A stretch of DNA of 64,000 bases, from the NCBI RefSeq assembly GCF_008710035.1, contig NZ_VYKI01000003.1:62001-126000 (forward strand), given 5' to 3'. Position numbers and translations under genes: made by a program. The stretch comes from Stenotrophomonas cyclobalanopsidis (lineage in GTDB: Bacteria > Pseudomonadota > Gammaproteobacteria > Xanthomonadales > Xanthomonadaceae). The notes below the pieces were generated by a model. The model saw only the letters and a program-made list of their open reading frames with translations, had not been told where the DNA came from and did not search any database. The stretch's first letter is position 1. The number at the start of each line of letters is the position of its first letter. Shown here piece after piece: positions 45,807-58,840 of this stretch.

Positions 45807-46505
45807 TCAGCCGGCGCGGCGGGAAAGTACGAATTCGAAACGGTCGAGGTCGGCCGGGGTGGTGACCTTGAAATTGTCCTCGCTGCCTTCCACCAGCAGC
45901 GGTCGCTGGCCCTGGCGCTCCATGGCCATGGCTTCGTCGGTGACCTCGACACCGCTGGCGGCCGCAGCGGCCAGCGCGCGGACCAGCTGGTGGCGGCGGA
46001 ACAGCTGAGGGGTCAACGCACGCCAGAGGCGCTCGCGCGGCTCGGTGCCATCAATGCCACCATCGTCACCGGCTCGCTTGAGGGTGTCGCGCACGGGCGC
46101 AGCGAGAATCGCGCCGACCGGGTCGGCACGCCCCACTTCCAGCAGGCGGCCCAGATCGGCCAGCGACAGGTTGGGCCGCGCGGCATCGTGCACCAGCACG
46201 AACTCGTCGGCACGCACGCTGTCCGGCAGGGCCTGCAGACCGGCCAGCACCGAGGCGGCGCGGGTCGCACCGCCGATGCAGGTCAGCACCGGCTTGCCGG
46301 ACCACTCGGTCCAGCCCGGCCAATCCGCATCGTCCTCGCCGATGACCACCATCGCCCCGGCCACCGTCGGGTGCGCCAGCAGCGCATCCAGGGCGTGGGC
46401 AAGCAGGATCTGCCCGCCCGCCTGCAGGTACTGCTTGGGCAGCGGCGCGCCGAAACGGGTGCCGCGCCCAGCAGCCGGGACGACCGCCCAGATGGCCGCG
46501 CTCAC
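45807..46505 (-). CDS. ispD: 2-C-methyl-D-erythritol 4-phosphate cytidylyltransferase
   Basis: A 232-aa nucleotidyltransferase of the MEP pathway. The CTP-binding loop is [30 protein letters not shown] and [13 protein letters not shown] are also conserved. It overlaps ftsB by 4 nt, the arrangement seen in E. coli. Confidence 0.97.
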   Translation of the reverse strand: MSAAIWAVVPAAGRGTRFGAPLPKQYLQAGGQILLAHALDALLAHPTVAGAMVVIGEDDADWPGWTEWSGKPVLTCIGGATRAASVLAGLQALPDSVRADEFVLVHDAARPNLSLADLGRLLEVGRADPVGAILAAPVRDTLKRAGDDGGIDGTEPRERLWRALTPQLFRRHQLVRALAAAAASGVEVTDEAMAMERQGQRPLLVEGSEDNFKVTTPADLDRFEFVLSRRAG

Positions 46506-46852
46506 GGCACGTCCGCCGGGTGGTCGCCAACCTGCGCCGCGACCGGTGCAGCCTGCGCCGGACGGACCGGCGCATCCTCCACCACGCGGTAGAACTTCTC
46601 GCCGGGCTTGATCATGCCCAGCTCGCTGCGCGCGCGTTCTTCGATGGCGGCCTGGCCTTCCTTCAGGTCCTTCACTTCAGCAGCCAGCGCATCGTTGCGC
46701 TGCTGCAGACCTTCATTGTCCCGCTCCTGGTTGGCGACCTGGGCTTCGAGCATCATCACTTCACCCGAATTGCCCGGGCCGAACCAGAAACGGTACTGCA
46801 GCCATGCCAGCAGCAGGGCCAGCAGCAACAGCAGCCAGCGCCAGTCGCGCAT
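46502..46852 (-). CDS. ftsB: Cell division protein FtsB
   Basis: A 116-aa bitopic divisome protein with one N-terminal span ([19 protein letters not shown]) and a coiled coil (about residues 30-72). With FtsL and FtsQ it activates septal peptidoglycan synthesis. The tail after EKFYRVV is longer and Ala/Pro-rich than in E. coli (103 aa). It begins 4 bp after eno. Confidence 0.95.
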   Translation of the reverse strand: MRDWRWLLLLLALLLAWLQYRFWFGPGNSGEVMMLEAQVANQERDNEGLQQRNDALAAEVKDLKEGQAAIEERARSELGMIKPGEKFYRVVEDAPVRPAQAAPVAAQVGDHPADVP

Positions 46853-46856
46853 GGGC

Positions 46857-48593
<1,737 letters not shown>

Positions 48594-48594
<1 letters not shown>

Positions 48595-48938
48595 CAGAAC
48601 AGGTCGTGCAACAGCGTGCCGACCCACAGCGACAGCAGCACCAGTGCCAGCGCAGCGGTGACCTTGCCACGGTTCAAGCGCCAGGCCAGTACCGATGCGA
48701 TGACACCCGCACTGACCGTGACCAGTTCGGCAAGCGCCAGCGCGATCACATAGGGCTTCAGATCGAGGTGCTCACCATCGCCGGGCGGACGCATGGCTGC
48801 ACCCACCAGCATGAAGATGAAGAAGGCGCCGGACAGCGACAGCAACGCCATGCCGAGCGCGATCGGCCCCCACGGCCACTGCCGCCAGGAGCGCCGGCGA
48901 CGCTGGGCTTCCAGCGCCGCCCACGGGTCAAGACTCAC
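48594..48938 (-). CDS. Small membrane protein, paralogue 1 of a tandem pair
   Basis: A 114-aa protein starting with a GTG that overlaps the kdsA stop by 4 nt (GTGA). An N-terminal basic stretch ([13 protein letters not shown]) is followed by three spans; PPGDGEH and VLAWRLNRG correspond to PGDGNH and VLAWRLRRG in the next gene. No known family. The earlier ATG at 49025 lies within kdsA and was not used. Confidence 0.72.
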
Positions 48939-49765
48939 GCGAAGCGCGAGAAACCGTGCTTCTTGGTCACCGCGTCGAGCTCCATCAGGGTCTCGAGCAG
49001 GGCTTCCATCTGGTCCAGCGGCCACGCGTTGGGGCCATCGGACAGCGCCTTGGACGGATCCGGGTGGGTCTCGGCGAACAGGCCGGAGATGCCCACCGCC
49101 ACTGCGGCACGCGCCAGCACCGGCACGTGTTCGCGCTGGCCGCCGGAACTGGTGCCCTGCCCGCCCGGCAGCTGCACCGAATGGGTGGCGTCGAACACTA
49201 CCGGGCAGCCGGTGTCACGCATCACCGCCAGCGAACGCATGTCGCTGACCAGGTTGTTGTAGCCGAAGCTGGCACCACGCTCGCAGACCATGATCTGCTC
49301 GTTGCCGGTGGACTTGGCCTTCTCGACGACCGGCTTCATGTCCCACGGCGCCAGGAACTGGCCCTTCTTGATGTTGACCGGCTTGCCGGCCGCACACACC
49401 TTGCGGATGAAGTCGGTCTGGCGGACCAGGAACGCCGGGGTCTGCAGCACGTCCACCACCGAGGCCACTTCGTCCATCGGGGTGTATTCGTGCACGTCGG
49501 TCAGCACCGGCACGCCGATCTGCTTCTTCACTTCGGCCAGCACCTTGAGGCCTTCTTCCATGCCCGGGCCGCGGAAGGCGGTGCCCGAAGTACGGTTGGC
49601 CTTGTCGAAGCTCGACTTGAAGATGAAGTTGACGCCGAGGCGATCGGTGATCTCCTTCAGCTTGCCGGCGGTATCGAGCTGCAGCTGCATCGACTCGATC
49701 ACGCAGGGGCCGGCGATCAGGAACAGGGGCTGGTCCAGCCCGACCTCGAATCCACACAGTTTCAT
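48935..49765 (-). CDS. kdsA: 2-dehydro-3-deoxyphosphooctonate aldolase (KDO-8-P synthase)
   Basis: A 276-aa TIM-barrel enzyme that makes KDO-8-phosphate from phosphoenolpyruvate and arabinose-5-phosphate for lipopolysaccharide. Conserved stretches are [43 protein letters not shown] and [11 protein letters not shown]. It follows pyrG by 88 bp. Confidence 0.98.
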   Translation of the reverse strand: MKLCGFEVGLDQPLFLIAGPCVIESMQLQLDTAGKLKEITDRLGVNFIFKSSFDKANRTSGTAFRGPGMEEGLKVLAEVKKQIGVPVLTDVHEYTPMDEVASVVDVLQTPAFLVRQTDFIRKVCAAGKPVNIKKGQFLAPWDMKPVVEKAKSTGNEQIMVCERGASFGYNNLVSDMRSLAVMRDTGCPVVFDATHSVQLPGGQGTSSGGQREHVPVLARAAVAVGISGLFAETHPDPSKALSDGPNAWPLDQMEALLETLMELDAVTKKHGFSRFA

Positions 49766-49813
49766 GGCGTTTCCTTGTTGTCCGCTACGCCGGCAGGACC
49801 GGCGTGCTGGGGT

Positions 49814-49851
49814 TGAAGCATCCAGGATGGGGGCCGAAGCCCCCCTTCACA
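49814..49851. other. UUCG-type hairpin in the pyrG-kdsA gap
   Basis: GGGGGC-CGAA-GCCCCC (TTCG loop on the minus strand) lies just after the pyrG stop. No T-tract follows, so it is more likely a processing or stability element within the operon than a terminator. Confidence 0.4.
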
Positions 49852-49853
49852 AG

Positions 49854-51873
<2,020 letters not shown>

Positions 51874-51916
51874 CAGGGGACAGAGCCTTGCGCCAGAAGC
51901 CCCGGCGGCGAAAGCC

Positions 51917-52153
51917 TTACTTCTTCTTCCGCGCTTCCTCTTCTTCTTCCTGCTGCGGGACCGGCTGGCCCTTCGCCTTCATTTCGGCATTGGCCTGGGC
52001 GCGGCGCTTGGCCTTGGCATCTGCCTCGGACTGCGCGGCCTTGTCCGCCTGGTCACCCTGCTGCGGGGCCGACGGGCCTGCGTTCTGCGCCATCACCAGC
52101 GGCACTGCAACGGCGGCAGCGGCCAGGATCGCAATGGTCAGCAACTTCTTCAT
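51917..52153 (-). CDS. Small secreted charged protein
   Basis: A 78-aa protein with a signal peptide (MKKLLTIAILAAAAVAVPLV then MAQNA). The mature part is low-complexity and charged: Gln/Asp/Ala/Lys-rich, a probable helix with KAKRRAQANAEMKAKG, and the tail EEEEEARKKK. AGGAGG precedes the ATG and a strong terminator follows, so it is a genuine monocistronic gene. The family is not recognised. Confidence 0.75.
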   Translation of the reverse strand: MKKLLTIAILAAAAVAVPLVMAQNAGPSAPQQGDQADKAAQSEADAKAKRRAQANAEMKAKGQPVPQQEEEEEARKKK

Positions 52154-52311
52154 GGAGTCCTCCTCGCGTATGGCTAGGACATGGGGGCGCCGGCGTTCAG
52201 ATTCCAGCGGCTGTCATTTTACTCCCTCCCCGGCGCCGAGGCTGAACCGCAGGCGTGCAAAATTCCCGTCCACGCCGCACACTTGCGCGTCGCTCCGCGC
52301 TTTGAAGATAG

Positions 52312-54201
52312 ATGAACGCACGCTATAACGCCGCCGATATTGAAGTCCTGTCCGGCCTTGACCCGGTCAAGCGCCGTCCTGGCATGTACACCGACACCGC
52401 GCGCCCGAACCACCTGGCGCAGGAAGTGATCGACAACTCGGTGGACGAGGCCCTCGCCGGCCACGCCCGCTCGATCGAGATCACCCTGTACAAGGACGGC
52501 AGCGTGGAGGTCAGCGATGACGGTCGCGGCATGCCGGTGGACATCCATCCGGAAGAGAAGATCCCGGGCGTCGAACTGATCCTGACCCGCCTGCATGCGG
52601 GCGGCAAGTTCAACAACAACAACTACACCTTCTCCGGCGGCCTGCACGGCGTGGGCGTCAGCGTGGTCAACGCACTGTCCACGCTGGTGGAAATCCACAT
52701 CAAGCGCGACGGTGCCGAGCATCGCATCACCTTCCGCGATGGCGACCGCGCCTCGCCGCTGGAAGTGGTCGGCACGGTCGGCAAGAAGAACACCGGCACC
52801 CGCCTGCGCTTCTGGCCGGACCCGAAGTACTTCGATACGCCCAAGTTCGCCGTGCGTGCGCTCAAGCACCTGCTGCGCGCCAAGGCCGTGCTGTGCCCGG
52901 GCCTGACCGTGAAGCTGACCGACGAAGCCACCGGCGAAGTCGACACCTGGCATTACGAAGACGGCCTGCGCGATTACCTGAAGATGGAGCTGGGCGACCG
53001 AGAGTCGCTGCCGGCCGATCTGTTTGTCGGCAACCTGAAGAAGGATACGGAGATCGTTGACTGGGCCGTGGCCTGGCTGCCGGAAGGCGAGCTGGTGCAG
53101 GAAAGCTACGTCAACCTGATTCCCACCGCCCAGCACGGCACCCACGCCAACGGCCTGCGTACCGGCCTGACCGAAGCGCTGCGCGAGTTCTGCGACTTCC
53201 GAAACCTGCTGCCGCGCGGCGTCAAGCTGGCCCCGGAAGACGTGTGGGATCGCGTGTCGTTCGTGCTGTCGCTGAAGATGACCGACCCACAGTTCAGTGG
53301 CCAGACCAAGGAACGCCTGTCCTCGCGCCAGGCCGCCGGTTTCGTCGAAGGCGCCGCCCACGATGCCTTCAGCCTGCTGCTGAACCAGAACGTGGAGCTG
53401 GGCGAGAAGATCGCGCAGATCGCCATCGAGCGCGCCAGTGCGCGCCTGAAGACCGAGAAGCTGGTCGTCCGCAAGAAGGTCACCCAGGGCCCGGCCCTGC
53501 CCGGCAAGCTGGCCGACTGCATCAGCCAGGACCTGTCGCGCACCGAGCTGTTCCTGGTGGAAGGTGACTCGGCAGGCGGCAGCGCCAAGCAGGCGCGCGA
53601 CAAGGACTTCCAGGCGATCCTGCCGCTGCGCGGCAAGATCCTCAACACCTGGGAAGTCTCGTCCAACAGCGTGCTGGCCTCGGAAGAAGTGCACAACCTG
53701 GCCGTGGCCATCGGTTGCGACCCGGGCAAGGAAGACATCGCCGGCCTGCGTTACGGCAAGGTCGTCATCCTCGCCGATGCCGACTCGGACGGCCTGCACA
53801 TCGCTACCCTGCTGACCGCGCTGTTCCTCAAGCACTTCCCGGCGCTGGTCGATGCCGGCCATGTGTTCGTGGCGATGCCGCCGCTGTTCCGCGTCGACGT
53901 GGGCAAGCAGGTGTTCTACGCCCTGGACGAGGAAGAGAAGCGCTCGATCCTGGACAAGATCGAACGCGAGAAGATCAAGGGCGCGGTCAACGTCACCCGT
54001 TTCAAGGGCCTGGGCGAAATGAATCCGCCGCAGCTGCGCGAGTCGACCATCCACCCCGATACGCGCCGCCTGGTGCAGCTGACGGTGGATGACGGCGAAC
54101 AGACCCGTTCGCTGATGGACATGCTGCTGGCCAAGAAGCGTGCGTCTGATCGCAAGGGCTGGCTGGAGAGCAAGGGCGACCTGGCTTCGCTGGAAGCCTG
54201 A
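52312..54201 (+). CDS. parE: DNA topoisomerase IV subunit B
   Basis: A 629-aa GHKL ATPase subunit of the decatenating topoisomerase. ATP-site motifs are EVIDNSVDEAL, DDGRGMPVDIH and GGLHGVGVSVVNALS; the TOPRIM domain has EGDSAGGSAKQARD and DADSDG. It is slightly smaller than gyrase B and lacks its insert, which distinguishes it from GyrB. Quinolone-resistance positions lie near the EGDSAGG and DADSDG regions. It is divergent from the small secreted protein gene. Confidence 0.96.
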   Translation: MNARYNAADIEVLSGLDPVKRRPGMYTDTARPNHLAQEVIDNSVDEALAGHARSIEITLYKDGSVEVSDDGRGMPVDIHPEEKIPGVELILTRLHAGGKFNNNNYTFSGGLHGVGVSVVNALSTLVEIHIKRDGAEHRITFRDGDRASPLEVVGTVGKKNTGTRLRFWPDPKYFDTPKFAVRALKHLLRAKAVLCPGLTVKLTDEATGEVDTWHYEDGLRDYLKMELGDRESLPADLFVGNLKKDTEIVDWAVAWLPEGELVQESYVNLIPTAQHGTHANGLRTGLTEALREFCDFRNLLPRGVKLAPEDVWDRVSFVLSLKMTDPQFSGQTKERLSSRQAAGFVEGAAHDAFSLLLNQNVELGEKIAQIAIERASARLKTEKLVVRKKVTQGPALPGKLADCISQDLSRTELFLVEGDSAGGSAKQARDKDFQAILPLRGKILNTWEVSSNSVLASEEVHNLAVAIGCDPGKEDIAGLRYGKVVILADADSDGLHIATLLTALFLKHFPALVDAGHVFVAMPPLFRVDVGKQVFYALDEEEKRSILDKIEREKIKGAVNVTRFKGLGEMNPPQLRESTIHPDTRRLVQLTVDDGEQTRSLMDMLLAKKRASDRKGWLESKGDLASLEA

Positions 54202-54217
54202 CGCTCGCAGCCCTTCT

Positions 54218-54286
54218 GTAGAGCCGAGCCCACGCTCGGCTGCATGTCGCACCGTGCCGGGCAGCCGAGCATCGGCTCGGCTCTAC
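54218..54286. repeat. Facing pair of SMAG hairpins after parE
   Basis: A forward element at 54218-54241 and a reverse one at 54264-54286 (GCCGAGC/GCTCGGC cores), 22 bp apart, begin 16 bp after the parE stop. Confidence 0.9.
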
Positions 54287-54354
54287 AGACATCACGCCCG
54301 CATCGGCAAACCCAGCGGCGCCATAATGCGCGTCTCTCTGCGTGGACCCTCGTA

Positions 54355-54933
54355 TTGGCCAGCCACTCGCTGCTGTTCCCGGGATTGCCGCTGCACAGCG
54401 CGCGCCTTGTATTGAGCCCGATCCGTCGCGATGATGCGGCCGCTCTGTTCGCCCTGCAGTCCGATCCGGAGGTGATGCGCTTCTGGAACCATCCGGCATG
54501 GACGCGGCCGACCGAGGCCCGCGCGCAGATCGACGACGACCTCGCCGCGCACACCACCGGCACCCAGCTCAAGCTTGCGGTGCGTGAATCACTGGACGGC
54601 CCGCTGCTGGGCATCTGCGTGGTGTTCGCCCTGGACCGTGACGCGGCCCGCGCCGAGATCGGCTACCTGCTGGCCCCGGGCAAGCAGGGCCAGGGCTACA
54701 TGCACGAGGCGCTGCAGCAGGTGGTTGCCTATCTGTTCGACACGCTGGGCCTGCACCGGCTTGAAGCGGAGATCGACCCGCGCAACCGCCCGTCCGCGCA
54801 CGTGCTCGACCGCCTCGGCTTCCATCTGGAAGGCGTGCTGCGCCAGCGCTGGCGCATCCAGGGGGAACTGTCCGATTCGGCGGTGTACGGCCTGCTGGCC
54901 GACGATGGCGACCGCAGCGCCCTGCCCGCTTGA
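54355..54933 (+). CDS. GNAT-family N-acetyltransferase (RimJ/RimL-like)
   Basis: A 192-aa acetyltransferase. RLVLSPIRRDDAAALFALQ is the typical first strand and helix; the acetyl-CoA loop is YLLAPGKQGQGYMHEAL (Q/RxxGxG/A-like), followed by RLEAEIDPRNRPSAHVLDRL, typical of RimJ/RimL-type enzymes. The substrate is unknown. The start is uncertain: no in-frame ATG lies near the domain except inside the upstream repeats, so a TTG at 54355 is proposed. Confidence 0.82.
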   Translation: MASHSLLFPGLPLHSARLVLSPIRRDDAAALFALQSDPEVMRFWNHPAWTRPTEARAQIDDDLAAHTTGTQLKLAVRESLDGPLLGICVVFALDRDAARAEIGYLLAPGKQGQGYMHEALQQVVAYLFDTLGLHRLEAEIDPRNRPSAHVLDRLGFHLEGVLRQRWRIQGELSDSAVYGLLADDGDRSALPA

Positions 54934-55042
54934 CCGAATCTGGCTGCAGCCCGCCATCCGCCGCGGCCATGCCTTTGGACACATCCGGCACGCGCGGCAG
55001 CGGCCTAGCATCAGGGCCCTCTTCCGCTACCGTCCTGGTGCC

Positions 55043-56539
55043 ATGAAGTCCCTGCTGCACATCGCCGCGCTCTGCGTCGGCCTGCTCGTTGCCCCCGCCT
55101 CCGTCGTCACTGCGTCGGCCGCCGAAACCAAGTCCGACACGAAGGGCGACCCGACCGAGGCGCCCGCGCTGCCGGCCGATGCCTCCGCCCGCCAGAGCAT
55201 CCGCCTGGCCGGCCGCACCCTCGACTACACCGCCACCGTCGGCACCCTGCCGGTGCGCGATGACAAGGGCAAGGTGATCGCCGACGTGGTGTTCACCGCC
55301 TACACCATGCCCGGCAAGGACCGGCCGGTGACCTTCGCCCTCAACGGCGGCCCCGGCGCATCGTCGGTCTACCTCAACATGGGCGCGATCGGGCCCAAAG
55401 TGGTCACCTTCGGTTCGGAAGGCGACAGCGCCTCGGCACCGGCCACCCTGCACGACAACCCCGGCACCTGGCTGGACTTCACCGACCTGGTGTTCATCGA
55501 TCCGGTCGGCACCGGCTTCAGCCGCGCACGCATCGGCGATGACGAAGCGAAGAAGCAGCTGTACAACCCCAGCGCCGACATCGAGTACCTGTCGCGCAGC
55601 ATCTACGACTGGCTGCTGCGCAACCAGCGCATGGGCGCGCGCAAGTACCTGACCGGCGAAAGCTACGGCGGCTACCGCGGCCCGCGCATCACCCACTACC
55701 TGCAGACGCGCCTGGGCGTGGCAATGAACGGCCTGGTGCTGGTGTCGCCGTACCTGAGCCCGACCCTGGAAGACAACGCCGACGTCTCGCCGATGGCGTG
55801 GATGCAGACGCTGCCGTCGATCGCGGCGGCGCACCTGGAGCGCCAGGGCAAGCTGACCGATGCGGCGATGCGCGAGGTGGTCGAATACACCCGTGGCGAC
55901 TACGCCACCGCGCTGATGAAGGGCCGCAGCGATCCGCAGGCAACCGAGGCGATGCTGCGCCGGGTGACCGAGCTGACCGGGCTGGACCCGCAGTTCGTGC
56001 GCCGCGCCGGTGGCCGCCTGGAAACCCAGGCCTACCTGCGCGAGGTATTCCGCGACAAGGGCACGCTGGGCAGCCGCTACGATTCGAACGTGACCGCGTT
56101 CGATCCGTTCCCGAACGATCCGGAGCAGCGCGCCAACGATCCGCTGCTGGACAGCATCATCGCGCCGACGACCACGGCGATGGTTGACTTCGTGACCCGC
56201 GTGGTCGGCTGGAAGGTCGATGCGCGCTACCAGGCGCTGAACTACGACGTGAACCGGCTGTGGGACCGCGGTGGCGAGCTGCGCCAGGGGGCGGTGACCC
56301 AGCTGCGCCAGGCGGTGGCGATCGACCCGCACCTGCAGGTGCTGATCGTGCATGGTTGGAACGACCTGTCGTGCCCGTTCATGGGTTCGATCCTGACCGT
56401 GGACCAGATGCCGACGATGGGCAGCAACCCGGATCGTGTGCAGGTGCGCAGCTATCCGGGTGGGCATATGTTCTACAGCCGGGCGGACAGCCAGGCGGCG
56501 TTCCGGAATGACGTGAAGGCGCTGTTCCAGCGCAACTGA
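55043..56539 (+). CDS. Secreted S10-family serine carboxypeptidase
   Basis: A 498-aa protein with a signal peptide (MKSLLHIAALCVGLLVAPAS). The S10 fold is marked by NGGPGASS (oxyanion region), DPVGTGFS, the nucleophile GESYGG, an aspartate in HGWNDLSCPF and a histidine in YPGGHMFY. S10 peptidases remove C-terminal residues at acidic pH; bacterial members are periplasmic or secreted. A degenerate SMAG lies just after the stop. Confidence 0.92.
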   Translation: MKSLLHIAALCVGLLVAPASVVTASAAETKSDTKGDPTEAPALPADASARQSIRLAGRTLDYTATVGTLPVRDDKGKVIADVVFTAYTMPGKDRPVTFALNGGPGASSVYLNMGAIGPKVVTFGSEGDSASAPATLHDNPGTWLDFTDLVFIDPVGTGFSRARIGDDEAKKQLYNPSADIEYLSRSIYDWLLRNQRMGARKYLTGESYGGYRGPRITHYLQTRLGVAMNGLVLVSPYLSPTLEDNADVSPMAWMQTLPSIAAAHLERQGKLTDAAMREVVEYTRGDYATALMKGRSDPQATEAMLRRVTELTGLDPQFVRRAGGRLETQAYLREVFRDKGTLGSRYDSNVTAFDPFPNDPEQRANDPLLDSIIAPTTTAMVDFVTRVVGWKVDARYQALNYDVNRLWDRGGELRQGAVTQLRQAVAIDPHLQVLIVHGWNDLSCPFMGSILTVDQMPTMGSNPDRVQVRSYPGGHMFYSRADSQAAFRNDVKALFQRN

Positions 56540-56546
56540 GTGGTGG

Positions 56547-56722
56547 TGGCGGCCGGGCCTGCGGCCCGGCACCCGCTGGATCAACTGCAACGGCAATGGC
56601 AACCGCAGAAGCCGGGGTTCCGTGGGATGGCGGGGTTCCGGGCGCTGATGGTGGGTGCCGACCGTTGGTCGGCACGGGCTCTGACCCTGACTGCTCTGGT
56701 AGGTGTCGACCTTGGTCGACAC
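56547..56722. repeat. Repeat-rich gap between the peptidase and pit genes
   Basis: Degenerate hairpin GCCGGGC/GGCCCGGC at 56547-56572; a fragment of the composite element at about 56581-56640 (GCAGAAGCCGGGGTTCCGTG, then GGATGGCGGGGT); a GTGG-headed SMAG at 56651-56675; and a forward SMAG at 56699-56722 (GTAGGTGTCGACC core). No gene is credible here. Confidence 0.8.
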
Positions 56723-56751
56723 GATGGGTGCAGAAAAATTGTTTGTCTCAT

Positions 56752-56786
56752 GAAAAAAGCCCGCCGGAATCCGGCGGGCTATTTTG
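56752..56786 (-). terminator. Intrinsic terminator of the pit operon
   Basis: AGCCCGCCGGA pairs with TCCGGCGGGCT around a 2-nt loop. On the minus strand the stem is followed by TTTTTTCATG; on the plus strand by ATTTTGTTT, so it may work in both directions and also stop the peptidase transcript. Confidence 0.85.
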
Positions 56787-56804
56787 TTTACCGGGCCGCT
56801 GGCA

Positions 56805-57926
56805 TCAGGTCCAGCCGAACAGCTCGAACAGCTTCAGGATCAGGTACGCACAGCCGCCGGCGGCGGGGATGGTCAGGATCCAGGCCCAGACGATGCGCTC
56901 GATCACGCCGAACCTCAGCGAGCGCGGGTTCTTGGCGAAGCCCACGCCCATGATGGCGGTGGAGATGCTGTGGGTGGTCGAGACCGGCATGCCGAAGTGG
57001 GCCGCCAGGGTCAGGATCGTGGCCGAGCTGGTCTCCGCGGCGAAGCCGTGGATCGGGTGCAGCTTGACCATCTTGTGGCCCAGGGTCTTGATGATCTTCC
57101 AGCCGCCCGAGGCGGTGCCGGCGGCCATCACCACCGCGCAGGTCAGCACGATCCACATCGCGATGCCGTCACCGGCGTGCGCATCCGGGTGCATGAAGGC
57201 CAGCCACGACGGCAGGTCGTTCAACGCGCCGGTGGCTTCGGCACCGATCAGGGTCATGGCGATGATGCCCATGGTCTTCTGCGCGTCGTTGTGGCCGTGG
57301 GCGAAGCCCATGTAGGCCGCCGAGGCGATCTGGGCCTTGCCGAAGAAGGCGTTGACGATGCGCGGGCGCGCCAGGCGGCCGATGGCACCACCGATCTTGG
57401 CCAGGCCGGCGATCACGGCCCACAGCAGTACCATCACTACGATGCCGAGCAGGAAACCGGCGATCGGCGAGGTGATCATCGGCACGAACACCTTCCACAG
57501 CAGGCCCTTGTTCTGCGCCCAGCTGCCCAGGCGCTCGGACCAGATCAGTGCATCCCAGTTGTTGTGGGCCGCGGCCAGGCCGGCGCCGCACAGACCACCG
57601 ATGAGAGCGTGCGAGGAGGAGGACGGCAGGCCCTTCCACCAGGTGATCAGGTTCCAGATGATGCCGCCCAGCAGCGCGCAGAGGATCACCTGCGGGGTGA
57701 CATCCACGACGTTGGTGTTGAGCAGGCCCGAGGCGATGGTCAGCGCAACCGCGGTGCCGGTGAGCGCGCCGAGCAGGTTCATGCCGGCCGCCAGTATCAC
57801 CGCCCAGCCGGGCGAGAGCACTTTGGTCGCCACCACGGTGGCAATGGAATTGGCAGTGTCGTGGAAGCCGTTGATGAACTCGAAGACGAGCGCGGCCAGG
57901 ATCACTACCAGGACAAGGGTCAACAT
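56805..57926 (-). CDS. pit: Inorganic phosphate transporter, Pit family
   Basis: A 373-aa inner-membrane transporter that imports phosphate as a metal-phosphate complex with protons. The duplicated PHO4 signature is visible: GFHDTANSIATVVATK near the N-terminus and GFAHGHNDAQKTMG in the middle; PSSSSHALIGGLCG and PVSTTHSISTAIMG form the matching pair. It follows the DUF47 gene by 13 bp, a conserved pairing. Confidence 0.94.
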   Translation of the reverse strand: MLTLVLVVILAALVFEFINGFHDTANSIATVVATKVLSPGWAVILAAGMNLLGALTGTAVALTIASGLLNTNVVDVTPQVILCALLGGIIWNLITWWKGLPSSSSHALIGGLCGAGLAAAHNNWDALIWSERLGSWAQNKGLLWKVFVPMITSPIAGFLLGIVVMVLLWAVIAGLAKIGGAIGRLARPRIVNAFFGKAQIASAAYMGFAHGHNDAQKTMGIIAMTLIGAEATGALNDLPSWLAFMHPDAHAGDGIAMWIVLTCAVVMAAGTASGGWKIIKTLGHKMVKLHPIHGFAAETSSATILTLAAHFGMPVSTTHSISTAIMGVGFAKNPRSLRFGVIERIVWAWILTIPAAGGCAYLILKLFELFGWT

Positions 57927-57939
57927 GCGGCGGCGTCCG

Positions 57940-58566
57940 TCAGCTGTTCTTCAACACGATCTGGTAGGCAACGACGCCCGCCTCGCGGCAGCGGTCGATG
58001 GCCTTTTCCAGGATCTCGAAGAATTCCTTCAGCAGGAACATCTGCAGGTTGTCCAGGCGGCCCGAGTAGATGTCGCGGTACAGCTCGAGCATCAGGCGGT
58101 CGGCCTCGTTCTCCAGCGAGCGCAGCTTCTCGTTCAGCGCGGTCATCCGGTCCAGGTTCATGTGGCGCAGGTCGGCCACCATCTCCACCACCACGCCGGC
58201 CGCCTGTTCCAGCATCGCCGCGCGCGGCGCGAAGTCGATGTGCTCCAGGTGGGTCGTGGCCAGCGAGTAGCGATCGGCGAACTTCTCGATCTGCTTCGGA
58301 ATCTTGTACAGGGCCGAACCCAGCGCCTCGATGTCCTCGCGCTCGATCGGGGTCATGAAGCTGTCCACCAGCGCCTGGCTGATCTTGTCCGAGGCCGCGC
58401 GCTCGCGCAGGCGGGCCAGCTTGAAGGCGTCCAGCGCCGGCTGGCGGTCGGCCTCGCGCAACATCGAATGCAGTGCCTTGGCGGCGTCGTTGGCCGCGAC
58501 GGCGGCCTCATCAAGCAGGGTGTAGAACTGTTTGCCGGAACCGAAAATGGTCTGCAGAGAGAACAT
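57940..58566 (-). CDS. DUF47 (PhoU-like) Pit accessory protein
   Basis: A 208-aa all-helical protein of the TIGR00153/DUF47 family (FGSGKQFYTLLDEAA, FMTPIEREDIEALGSALYKI, RDIYSGRLDNLQMFLLKEFF). Such proteins resemble PhoU and accompany Pit transporters, probably regulating them. The start at 58566 is the family start; an ATG at 58602 would add 12 residues. Confidence 0.9.
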   Translation of the reverse strand: MFSLQTIFGSGKQFYTLLDEAAVAANDAAKALHSMLREADRQPALDAFKLARLRERAASDKISQALVDSFMTPIEREDIEALGSALYKIPKQIEKFADRYSLATTHLEHIDFAPRAAMLEQAAGVVVEMVADLRHMNLDRMTALNEKLRSLENEADRLMLELYRDIYSGRLDNLQMFLLKEFFEILEKAIDRCREAGVVAYQIVLKNS

Positions 58567-58647
58567 TGAGAAACCTGTCAGCCGTCGCGGGAAGGACGGC
58601 ACCAGGACGAATTATGACGGCTAGATGACCATTCCGGGTATCCCCGC

Positions 58648-58684
58648 CCCCCAAGAGGGGGTGAAAACCCCGAACCTGAACAGG
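58648..58684. promoter_or_regulatory. Candidate switching hairpins upstream of the CNNM gene and of DUF47-pit
   Basis: Two stems compete for the same G-run: CCCCC (58648-58652)/GGGGG (58657-58661), and GGGG (58658-58661)/CCCC (58668-58671). A third small stem CCTG/CAGG lies at 58675-58684. Mutually exclusive stems suggest attenuation, but no known riboswitch fits. Confidence 0.35.
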
Positions 58685-58687
58685 TAG

Positions 58688-58718
58688 TTGCCACCCTGCC
58701 ATGGGCCTTTGCTAAGAT
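58688..58718 (+). promoter_or_regulatory. Candidate promoter of the CNNM-exoD pair
   Basis: TTGCCA (58688-58693) and extended -10 TGCTAAGAT (TGC at 58710, TAAGAT at 58713-58718) are 19 bp apart. The extended -10 may compensate for the wide spacing. It would give a leader of about 115 nt. Confidence 0.4.
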
Positions 58719-58840
58719 GCCAGCGCGCCCCCGGGCGCACCTTATGGACGACGACCCTTACCCCCCTGCGCCGCGCCGGACCCCGTTCCTGAGCGCCTGC
58801 CGCCACTGCAAGCACCCGCCCTCCCTGCCACCAACCGGGG

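Noticed and set aside
54244-54354. Upstream ATG start of the GNAT gene inside the SMAG pair
   Set aside because: The extra 37 residues are translated repeat sequence; the acetyltransferase domain begins close to the proposed TTG.
58671-58708. TPP-riboswitch-like GAACCTGAACAGGTAG sequence followed by TTGCC
   Set aside because: It resembles the GAACCTGATCTGG region of thiamine riboswitches, but the essential CTGAGA loop and the pairing 5' stem are missing and no thiamine gene follows.
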